A stretch of 64,000 nt of DNA from Rhodopirellula bahusiensis (GTDB lineage Bacteria; Planctomycetota; Planctomycetia; Pirellulales; Pirellulaceae), in the NCBI RefSeq assembly GCF_002727185.1, contig NZ_NIZW01000021.1, forward strand, positions 62,001 through 126,000. Direction: 5' to 3'. Shown here in pieces: positions 35,455-42,153 of this stretch (within the stretch, counting starts at the first letter, position 1; every line of letters starts with the position of its first letter). The notes beneath the pieces are model-generated. The model searched no databases. It was not told where the DNA came from and saw nothing but the letters and a program-made list of their open reading frames with translations. A program made the position numbers and the translations under genes.

Positions 35455-35937
35455 TCAAAGCGAGACGGTGGCGTTGATGTCTTTGTCGGTCTCGGCTCGT
35501 TCGCCTTGGACATAAGCCTTGCCCGCGCTCAGCAGATACTTGATCCCGGTGAAGCCGCTGTTGTCCCAATACTCTCCACGTTCCGGCTCAACGCGAAGCA
35601 AGGTGATGTTTGGATCGTTCTTGCCTTCTGGGAACCAAACCTTCCAAGCTTCCTTCCAAAGTTGATCCAGCTTGGCGCGATCATCGGTGACTCGGCACTT
35701 GCCGGCGAGCGTGACAAACTTGTTGGAACCCTGCATTGTCACGGCCACGTCGCGGTCCAACATCAGCTCGGCGATCTTGCCAGAGTTCCGATTGGTAACG
35801 AACCACACTTGGCCGTCGTCAGTGGCTTCCGCGATCGCCATAGGGCGAGCGTCCAAACCGCCGTCATCTGCCTTCGTAATCAGCATCGCGGTATCAAAGT
35901 CTTGAATGAGTTCGATCAGCTTTTTATGAGTATTCAT
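35455..35937 (-). CDS. Pyridoxamine 5'-phosphate oxidase-like general stress protein
   Basis: The 160-residue protein begins MNTHKKLIELIQDFDTAML and has the split-barrel FMN-binding fold pattern seen in general stress protein 26: DARPMAIAEATDDGQVWFVT, RDVAVTMQG, KFVTLAGKCRVTDD, KVWFPEGKNDPNITLLRVEPE and GEYWDNSG. Such proteins bind FMN or FAD and are induced under stress. The start at 35937 is preferred to an ATG 54 codons upstream because the homology begins here. A terminator follows it. Confidence 0.88.
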   Translation of the reverse strand: MNTHKKLIELIQDFDTAMLITKADDGGLDARPMAIAEATDDGQVWFVTNRNSGKIAELMLDRDVAVTMQGSNKFVTLAGKCRVTDDRAKLDQLWKEAWKVWFPEGKNDPNITLLRVEPERGEYWDNSGFTGIKYLLSAGKAYVQGERAETDKDINATVSL

Positions 35938-36024
35938 TTTCGTACCTTTTGATGGAGTCGATTTGCGAACGGGATCAAAGAGACGCAAACGAGGGGCCAA
36001 AGAGGGCTTGTCGAGCAAGTCCAC

Positions 36025-36059
36025 AAAAAAAGGCGTGAGGCGTGAACCTCTCGCTTTTT
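36025..36059 (-). terminator. Intrinsic terminator after the GlsB-type gene
   Basis: On the minus strand AAAAAGCGAGAGG pairs with CCTCACGCC-TTTTT across a short loop and continues into a run of seven T. It lies about 40 bases downstream of the GlsB-type gene stop and upstream of the PNPOx-like gene. Confidence 0.8.
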
Positions 36060-36099
36060 GCTTTGGTGCATTCGTCGAATGCTCTGATTGACGTTTCAA

Positions 36100-36372
36100 T
36101 CAGTGTGTATGGGTTTGCGGTGGTGTGTGATTTACCCGCAGTGCGATGGCCAGCACGGCAACGGCACCGACGATGGAACCGATCCAGCCAGATGCTTGCA
36201 TCGCCGAACCGCCAAACAGCAGGTAGGCAATGAAGCCACCGACGAATGAGCCGACAACGCCAAGCAGAGTGGTCTTGATCAGTCCCAGGTCCTGACGACC
36301 GGGATAAATCAAACGGGCGATGGCACCGACGATCAGTCCGAAAACGATCCAGCCAATGATTGGAATCAACAT
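36100..36372 (-). CDS. GlsB/YeaQ/YmgE family stress membrane protein
   Basis: A 90-residue protein with three hydrophobic helices carrying the family pattern: GWIVFGLIVGAIARLIYPG at the start, LLGVVGSFVGGFIAYLLFG in the middle, and GWIGSIVGAVAVLAIALRV at the end. The tail HTPPQTHTH is histidine-rich. These transglycosylase-associated proteins are small inner-membrane stress proteins. It is followed by a clear terminator and lies just downstream of the Dps gene. Confidence 0.9.
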   Translation of the reverse strand: MLIPIIGWIVFGLIVGAIARLIYPGRQDLGLIKTTLLGVVGSFVGGFIAYLLFGGSAMQASGWIGSIVGAVAVLAIALRVNHTPPQTHTH

Positions 36373-36457
36373 CTCTATTTTCTCTCTTTAAGGGTTCGGT
36401 GGTTTGTTTGAATTCGGGAGAAATCCGGTTGCGGATGAGACGCCCAATTCAAATTGG

Positions 36458-36946
36458 TCAAGCTTCCTGGGCTTGAAGCATCCAAAGATGCTTTTCAAGC
36501 TCGCCCGAGATTGCGATCAGCATGTCTTCGCTGATCGCGTCCAGGTCACCGAGTCGCTCGATGGCAGACCGAAGCGAGTCGATGACTTGCTTGACCGCAT
36601 CGGCGACTCGTGAAATTGTTTCTGAGACTTTGACGAAGCCAGCTGGGTAGGTCTCAACCTTGCTGTCCGCGTCGACAGTCGAAACACGGCCATCAGCGGA
36701 GACACCGAGGGTCACGATACGCTCGGCCACTTCGTCGCTGCCTGCACGCACGGTTTCGATGATTTCATCGAGTTGCAAGTGAATGCTGCGGAAGTTCGGG
36801 CCAACAACGTTCCAGTGGGCTTGCTTCATCAGCAAGGCAAGGTCGATCAAGTTGGTCAGGTTTTCCTGCAGAATGGCAGTGACTTCGGAAGTCGTCTCGT
36901 CCTGCAGAATGTCCCGTTTGAATTGAGTTGCGGTCGTGGTAGACAT
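36458..36946 (-). CDS. dps: Dps family DNA-protection/ferritin-like protein
   Basis: The 162-residue protein has the Dps ferroxidase-site helices: LMKQAHWNVVGPNFRSIHLQLDEI contributes His, and the paired aspartate/glutamate lies in LDEIIETVRAGSDEVAERI. Dps forms 12-mers that oxidise and store iron and protect DNA from peroxide. A 7-base palindrome, GCGGCGT-TG-ACGCCGC, lies 25-40 bases upstream. It sits between an SDR gene and the GlsB gene, all read leftward. Confidence 0.92.
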   Translation of the reverse strand: MSTTTATQFKRDILQDETTSEVTAILQENLTNLIDLALLMKQAHWNVVGPNFRSIHLQLDEIIETVRAGSDEVAERIVTLGVSADGRVSTVDADSKVETYPAGFVKVSETISRVADAVKQVIDSLRSAIERLGDLDAISEDMLIAISGELEKHLWMLQAQEA

Positions 36947-36971
36947 CTTTCGCTCTCGTTGGTAAGTAGTT

Positions 36972-36987
36972 GCGGCGTTGACGCCGC
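36972..36987. promoter_or_regulatory. Palindrome upstream of dps
   Basis: A perfect 7-base inverted repeat with a two-base centre (GCGGCGT TG ACGCCGC) lies 26-41 bases upstream of the Dps start codon and 30 bases after the SDR stop. Its short centre favours a protein-binding site over a terminator, and no T-run follows on the minus strand. No regulator is assigned. Confidence 0.4.
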
Positions 36988-37016
36988 GCGTTAGTTAGTC
37001 GTTCGATTCTTGGTGG

Positions 37017-37823
37017 CTATTGAGCCAGGTAATCTTCGCGGAAGGCAGTTGCTGCGAGCGGTGCGGCGGCTTCGAATCCGCCGTCGATCGGCCAGCGAGC
37101 GCCGGTGACAAAGCCTGCTTGATCACCAACCAGAAAGTTGATGACCGCAGCGACTTCATCGGGATGACCAACCCGGCGAACCGGGATCGCTTCCCGCGGC
37201 GAACTCTTTGCGTCATCCGCATCCATGTCATTCATTGGCGTTGCGATTTCGCCCGGCGCCACTGAGTTGACAGTGATGTTGAGCGGCGTTAGATCCAAAG
37301 CCAGGCACTTCACCAAGCCGCCCAGGGCGTGCTTGGTCATCGTGTACAGGGTATCGACCGGGCTAGCGATCGCTTCGTGAACGCTGGTGACGACAATGAT
37401 TCGGCCATGCGTTGTTTTCGGTTCGCCTTCCAGGCCGCCGGGCAACATGTGACGCACTGCTCGCTGGATCGCTAGCGTGGCACCAATCGTATTGACGTTG
37501 AAGATCTTCTGAGCAGTTTCGACGTCGAGATCTGGCATCGTTTGATTGACCATCATCCCCGCGTTGTTGACGAATACGTCCAGGCCACCCAATTCATCAA
37601 CCAACTCGTCAACAACAGGATTCGCGGTTTCGGGTGTTGATAGGTTTAGTTGCTTGATGACGCACGCACGACCTTCGGCTCGAACCATTTCAGCGGTCTG
37701 TTTTGCATCTTCTTCGCCATGGGCGTAGGTGATGCCGACGTCGTGTCCGGAGCGAGCCAGGGCAACCGCTGTTGCGCGGCCGATGCCGGTGCTGCCACCG
37801 GTGATGATTGCTTTGCGATTCAT
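37017..37823 (-). CDS. SDR-family oxidoreductase
   Basis: The 268-residue protein is a classical short-chain dehydrogenase/reductase with the Rossmann motif TGGSTGIGRA, VNNAG, catalytic serine (VVTSVHE), the YxxxK pair in TLYTMTKHAL, and a closing PIDGG. Its cofactor is NAD or NADP. The substrate cannot be told from sequence. It lies upstream of dps in the same direction, with about 70 bases between. Confidence 0.9.
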   Translation of the reverse strand: MNRKAIITGGSTGIGRATAVALARSGHDVGITYAHGEEDAKQTAEMVRAEGRACVIKQLNLSTPETANPVVDELVDELGGLDVFVNNAGMMVNQTMPDLDVETAQKIFNVNTIGATLAIQRAVRHMLPGGLEGEPKTTHGRIIVVTSVHEAIASPVDTLYTMTKHALGGLVKCLALDLTPLNITVNSVAPGEIATPMNDMDADDAKSSPREAIPVRRVGHPDEVAAVINFLVGDQAGFVTGARWPIDGGFEAAAPLAATAFREDYLAQ

Positions 37824-37893
37824 GAAATTGTTTCCAGATGATGCGGATACGCGGTCGGAGTTCCACTGAGCTTTGAAAGCTTGGCGAAGTCGC

Positions 37894-38112
37894 TTATGCG
37901 TCCTTCAGTTCGCATTCGCTTTTCAAAACATGGTCGCCGTCTTCTTGCTCGATGTAGTACGCAGGTTCGTCGTCGCTGGCATTACGCGTGACGTCATTGC
38001 CTTTGATTGTTTTGGTCACCTTTTCTTTGAATGACTCCTTGATCTGCCCTTTGGCTGAGCCTCCGCCGTAGTTCCACTCGACGTATTGATTCACTTGGAA
38101 TTTTTGGCTCAT
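37894..38112 (-). CDS. DUF2945 small protein
   Basis: The 72-residue protein has the DUF2945 pattern: KFQVNQYVEWNYGGGSAKGQI at the start, a middle with VTKTIKGNDVTRNASDDEPAYYIEQ, and a lysine/glutamate-rich end with HVLKSECEL. Members are small stress-associated proteins with a predicted beta-barrel. The start at 38112 lies at the family beginning; a longer frame upstream has no homology. It lies 71 bases before the SDR gene, in the same direction. Confidence 0.85.
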   Translation of the reverse strand: MSQKFQVNQYVEWNYGGGSAKGQIKESFKEKVTKTIKGNDVTRNASDDEPAYYIEQEDGDHVLKSECELKDA

Positions 38113-38311
38113 GGGTAATTCAGACCGTCTTGCGTGAAGTGGGTGGTTCATTTCGAGCTTCGATCCAATTGAGGAATGGAAGCGATTGAGAGGTGAAGCA
38201 AACGATGGGCCAAAACTCTCTCGTTGAGATTGGCTCACCAATTGCGGTTGAAAAGTCGGTGGCTCGATCGATTGATTTGGTTGGGCCACTTCCCGAGTTA
38301 TTGAAGCGGGG

Positions 38312-38545
38312 ATGTCGAAGCCGACAGTTCGTTACCAACTCATGACCCAATGGACACCAACCATGCCGGATTCCAAGCAAGACACCGCGCCTTTGAACAA
38401 GACTCCGTGCCCCAGTTGCGGGAAACATGTGGACGACCGCGTCCCCGCATGTCCGAATTGTGGGGAGAAGATCTACGTGGAGCACCCTGGTGGAATCACG
38501 CCTACTCGGCACGAACCATTGCCGGCCAATCAGCCCGAAAAATGA
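38312..38545 (+). CDS. Small double-cysteine zinc-ribbon protein
   Basis: The 77-residue frame carries one zinc-ribbon of the form CPSCGKHVDDRVPACPNCG, with two CxxC pairs, placed in the second half, and a short hydrophilic tail. The N-terminal 25 residues are not domain-like, and ATG codons at 38342 and 38363 are possible starts; none has a good ribosome binding site. Function cannot be told. It diverges from the DUF2945 gene. Confidence 0.6.
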   Translation: MSKPTVRYQLMTQWTPTMPDSKQDTAPLNKTPCPSCGKHVDDRVPACPNCGEKIYVEHPGGITPTRHEPLPANQPEK

Positions 38546-38847
38546 ATTCCGAGCGTCGTAAGCAGGTGCGCGAGCGACTTGGCGTGTTGGAACCGTTGAG
38601 CGCCAGCCACAGTTCTTGCGGACAACCGGGGCTAACGCCCAAACGGCTAGCGGAATGGAATCCGACCAGTCCACGCGACCCGCTTGGCAACGAAGATTTC
38701 GATCGCAGTGCTCATGAACTGAATAATCCAATCGTCAGTGCGGTTTCCAGCGATCGGTGAACGTGCGATTTGAGCGCCTCGATCGGTTGCGGCATGACAG
38801 TTGCGTTCACTGCCTAATCGTATCCCCTCCTTTTAGTAGTCCCTGTT
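38546..38847. other. Intergenic region with an imperfect inverted repeat
   Basis: About 300 bases with no convincing gene. An imperfect inverted repeat lies at 38591-38608 (AACCGTTGAGCGCCAGCC) and 38626-38648 (right arm beginning CCGGGGCTAACGCCC). I associate this kind of repeat with intergenic elements of Rhodopirellula-type genomes. Confidence 0.5.
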
Positions 38848-39345
38848 ATGTCCAAGTCCCTCACTGTCACCAACGAAATGCTTTGTCTTTGGATGAAGGC
38901 TGTTGTCACCGTGACGATCGAGGGAGTGACTCAGGGAGAACACCCATTCGGTGCAGGTGTCTTCACCGAAAGTGGGAAGCAGATTGCGGTTACCTACAAC
39001 CAAGTAGTTTCGCGATGCGACCCGACTGCTCACGCGGAGGTTCTCGCAATTGGGAAGGCTTCGAAGAAATTGGGCGAAGTGGATCTCTCCGGTTTGTGGC
39101 TTGTTTCCACCGGTGAACCCTGTCCGATGTGCCTTTCCGCGATTGGATTGGCCGGCATCGAGCGAGTTGCTTTCGGGGCGACTGCTGCGACGATCGAAAC
39201 AGCAAACTTCAGCTCGATGGGATTGAAGGCCAGCGAGCTTGCAAAAGAGTTGTCTTTGCCGATGGAGTTGATCGGGGGCGTTCTGGAATACGATTGCTCG
39301 GCCTTGTTGCTCAATCATCAGAAGAAGGACCGGGATGATGGTTGA
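38848..39345 (+). CDS. Nucleoside/guanine deaminase-type cytidine deaminase superfamily protein
   Basis: The 165-residue protein has the zinc-binding deaminase motifs: HAEV in PTAHAEVLAIG, and PCPMC in STGEPCPMCLSAI. GEHPFGAGVF and the order of elements resemble guanine deaminase and tRNA-adenosine deaminase types; the exact substrate is not certain. It overlaps the start of a receiver-domain gene by 11 bases. Confidence 0.85.
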   Translation: MSKSLTVTNEMLCLWMKAVVTVTIEGVTQGEHPFGAGVFTESGKQIAVTYNQVVSRCDPTAHAEVLAIGKASKKLGEVDLSGLWLVSTGEPCPMCLSAIGLAGIERVAFGATAATIETANFSSMGLKASELAKELSLPMELIGGVLEYDCSALLLNHQKKDRDDG

Positions 39346-39808
39346 ACTCAATGTCCAGCTTGCTGAAGAGTTGCCGCTGCCAACGATCGGCATGCGGAAC
39401 GTCCTTGTTGTCGACGATGTTGCGGTGATGCGGACCATCCTGTCGCGTGTCTTGAAAGACCGGCAAGTGGACAGTGCTCAAGCTTCCGATGGTTCCGAAG
39501 CCTTCGACCTGTTGTCCAAACAGTCGTTTGATGCGGTCATCACTGACATCGAAATGCCAAATTGGACCGGCTTCGATTTGGTCGACGCGATGCGACGATC
39601 CAAGGATCAACGTATCGCCACGATGCCGGTGATCGTGACCAGCACGTTGGCAGACAAGTCCATTGCTCGAAAGGCACGACGTTACGTGGGGGTGTACTTC
39701 CTTCCGAAACCAATCTCAGTTTCGAGATTGAGTGTTACCTTGAAGATGATCGCGACCAGCCGTTGGTTGCACGAGCGATTCTCTGATGGACGACAAATCA
39801 GCTTCTAA
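39335..39808 (+). CDS. Single-domain response regulator (receiver)
   Basis: The 157-residue protein is a CheY-like receiver with the acidic pocket VVDDV, phosphoacceptor aspartate in AVITDIEMPNWTG, switch threonine in VIVTSTL and lysine in YFLPKPISV. No output domain follows the receiver; a C-terminal extension of about 30 residues is of unknown type. It begins inside the end of the deaminase gene, an overlap that suggests translational coupling. Confidence 0.85.
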   Translation: MMVELNVQLAEELPLPTIGMRNVLVVDDVAVMRTILSRVLKDRQVDSAQASDGSEAFDLLSKQSFDAVITDIEMPNWTGFDLVDAMRRSKDQRIATMPVIVTSTLADKSIARKARRYVGVYFLPKPISVSRLSVTLKMIATSRWLHERFSDGRQISF

Positions 39809-39840
39809 GAACCATTCTCACCGATAAATCTTGATCAATC

Positions 39841-40461
39841 ATGGAACAGTGGATCAAAACAATTCTGGAAGACTTTGGTGCCTTCGGTGTTGGTGCGCTC
39901 ATGTTGATTGAGAACGTGTTCCCACCGATTCCGTCCGAACTTGTCATGCCGTGGGCGGGTTATTCCGTGAGCCAAGGGAATGCGTCATTCATTGTCGTGG
40001 TGATCGCTGGCAGCTTGGGTTCTTTCGCTGGAGCCTGGGCCTGGTACTGGCTTGCTCGCCGGATCGGAAAAGAACGTCTGGCAACTTGGGTGGATGATCA
40101 TGGTGCATGGTTGACCATCAGCCGGGACGATATCAACAGAGTCGATCGTTGGTTTGAAAATTGGGGCGCGGCTGCCGTGTTGGGGTGTCGAATGATCCCG
40201 GGACTACGGACGCTGATCAGTGTTCCGGCCGGATTCGCGAATATGGCACCAGCAAAATTCTCGATCTACACCGCCATCGGGACGGTCGCTTGGACGGCAT
40301 TGCTCACAAGCATCGGATTGTGGTTGGGCAAAAACTACAGCGATCTTGCCGGTCCGCTCAGCTGGGTGAGCTCGGGAGTGATCGCACTGATGTTCGCCAT
40401 CTGGGTCTATCGGCTGGTTCGTCAGCATCGCGGGCAACGTCAGCAACCTTCCCATCATTAG
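39841..40461 (+). CDS. DedA family membrane protein
   Basis: The 206-residue protein has about four or five membrane segments and the DedA pattern. This includes EDFGAFGVGALMLIENVFPPIPSELVMPWAGY near the start in successive parts, GSLGSFAGAWAWYWLARRIG, and the FGCRMIPGLRTLISVPAG-like segment with conserved arginine and proline (LGCRMIPGLRTLISVPAG). DedA proteins are proposed to be phospholipid flippases or proton-linked transporters important for envelope integrity. Confidence 0.9.
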   Translation: MEQWIKTILEDFGAFGVGALMLIENVFPPIPSELVMPWAGYSVSQGNASFIVVVIAGSLGSFAGAWAWYWLARRIGKERLATWVDDHGAWLTISRDDINRVDRWFENWGAAAVLGCRMIPGLRTLISVPAGFANMAPAKFSIYTAIGTVAWTALLTSIGLWLGKNYSDLAGPLSWVSSGVIALMFAIWVYRLVRQHRGQRQQPSHH

Positions 40462-40491
40462 CGGTCGCTAGCATGATGGAGCTGACCAGTC

Positions 40492-41010
40492 TCATTCAGC
40501 ACGATCGTTGGGCTCATCACGGTCGTTTGGTGATGTCGCATCGCAGTTTCGGTTCAACCACCAAGCGATGCGATTCTCGACGAAGCCCACCGCGAGCAGC
40601 ACGAACACGGCCGCGAGGGCGACACTCGTTGCCAGTGCGACTCGCTGGACAGCCGTCGCGACTCCGATTCCAGCGGTAAGGAAGATGCTCGCTGCTGTTG
40701 TCAGGCCTTCGACCTGTTCGCCCTTTTGGTGGACGATTGTTCCGGCACCTAGGAAGCTGATGCCCACGACGATCGCTTGCAGCACCCGAATTGGATCGGA
40801 ACTGAGCATTGAATCCGGTTCCCGAAATTGGAAGTGATTCAGTGCTTCTTGGGCAAGCAGCATCATCATCGATGACCCTGCGCACACGAAGATGTGCGTC
40901 CGGATACCGGCGGGTTTGCGAGCGAATTCGCGTTCGATCCCGAGCAACGCGCCCAGGCCTCCCGCGGTAGCAATCGTCTGCAACTGAGATACATCGAGGC
41001 TGTCTAACAT
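40492..41010 (-). CDS. MgtC/SapB family membrane protein
   Basis: The 172-residue protein has about four hydrophobic segments, the GGLGALLGIEREFARKPAG signature, GIRTHIFVCAGSSMMML and GISFLGAGTIVHQKGEQVEGLTTAAS in successive parts, all typical of MgtC/SapB. MgtC supports growth in low magnesium and inside macrophages. The hydrophilic tail is rich in aspartate and asparagine. It converges with the DedA gene on its left and is divergent from the cox operon. Confidence 0.9.
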   Translation of the reverse strand: MLDSLDVSQLQTIATAGGLGALLGIEREFARKPAGIRTHIFVCAGSSMMMLLAQEALNHFQFREPDSMLSSDPIRVLQAIVVGISFLGAGTIVHQKGEQVEGLTTAASIFLTAGIGVATAVQRVALATSVALAAVFVLLAVGFVENRIAWWLNRNCDATSPNDRDEPNDRAE

Positions 41011-41220
41011 GGCCGTCCCACCGAAGCAAAATGCATGCCCGACGCGAGTGCCATTTGGCTATCTGGGTGGTTGTCGCTGTTGTGTCGAAATTTCGTGGCA
41101 TGCGGGTTGCTCATCCGCGTGGCTGTAGGGCAAGCCAAATATAGGTCCATGTTGCCCGTGGTCCATTCGCCGGATCGATGGACGAATTGAGCGCCCGCTG
41201 AGCATTTACCAACCAAGCTG

Positions 41221-42153
41221 ATGATCCCCAGTCCATCTCAGTCCGCTCTCGATCCCGCTGGCACTGGTGCCGATTCGATCGCGAGTCTGTTTTGGGTGAT
41301 GGTCGTCGGCGGAATCCTGATTTGGTTGATCGTCGTTGGTTTAGCGATTTACGCGATCTTGGTTCCGGGGCGTCACGATCAAAAGACAACTCGACTGCTC
41401 GTGATCGGTGGTGGGGCGGTCTTTCCGACGATCGTTTTGACGGCTTTGCTGACCTACGGGCTGGCCATGTTGCCGGAATTGCAACGACCAGCGCCCGAAG
41501 GAAGTCAGGTGATCGAAGTGGCGGGAGTTCGATGGTGGTGGCGGGTTGTCTATCGACTGCCAAACGGCACGAAGGTGGAAACGGCTAATGAGATCCACTT
41601 GCCGGTGAACGAACCAGTCGAGTTCAAGCTGACGAGTGAAGACGTGATCCATGCGTTTTGGATTCCAGCTCTCGGCGGCAAAGTCGACATGATGCCCGGC
41701 CGCGAAAATCGTTTGAAGTTAGTGCCCAATCGCGTTGGAACCTATCGCGGTGTTTGTGCCGAATACTGTGGCGAGGCTCATACGCAAATGGCGTTTGATG
41801 TGATTGTTGAATCACGCGAAGACTATGACGCATGGCTGTCACGATTGAAGAAGCCAGTGGTGCAAGGATCAGAAGCGGCAAGCGAAGGAAGACAGATATT
41901 CGAGGCGGCCGGTTGTGGTGCCTGCCACGCGATTCGTGGGACATCGGCCGACGGGGTGGTGGGACCTGAACTCACACACTTTGGCAGTCGACGCAGCATC
42001 GGGGCGTCGGTGCTGCCGAACAATTCTGACAACTTGATTCGTTGGATTGCTGAGACACATCAAGTCAAACCCGGAGTGGAGATGCCCGCCTTTGAAACGC
42101 TGAGTCCTGACGAGTTGCGAGCGTTGTCTCTGTACTTGGGGGACTTGAAATGA
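41221..42153 (+). CDS. coxB: Cytochrome c oxidase subunit II fused to a c-type cytochrome
   Basis: The 310-residue protein has two N-terminal membrane helices (about residues 20-85), then the CuA domain with ligands His144 (IHAFWIP), Cys179, Glu181, Cys183 (CAEYCGEAH), His187 and Met190. A C-terminal cytochrome c domain carries CGACH at residues 232-236 and a likely axial methionine near 288 (GVEMPAF). This architecture is typical of caa3-type oxidases. It takes electrons from cytochrome c and passes them to subunit I. It overlaps the next gene by four bases (ATGA). Confidence 0.95.
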   Translation: MIPSPSQSALDPAGTGADSIASLFWVMVVGGILIWLIVVGLAIYAILVPGRHDQKTTRLLVIGGGAVFPTIVLTALLTYGLAMLPELQRPAPEGSQVIEVAGVRWWWRVVYRLPNGTKVETANEIHLPVNEPVEFKLTSEDVIHAFWIPALGGKVDMMPGRENRLKLVPNRVGTYRGVCAEYCGEAHTQMAFDVIVESREDYDAWLSRLKKPVVQGSEAASEGRQIFEAAGCGACHAIRGTSADGVVGPELTHFGSRRSIGASVLPNNSDNLIRWIAETHQVKPGVEMPAFETLSPDELRALSLYLGDLK

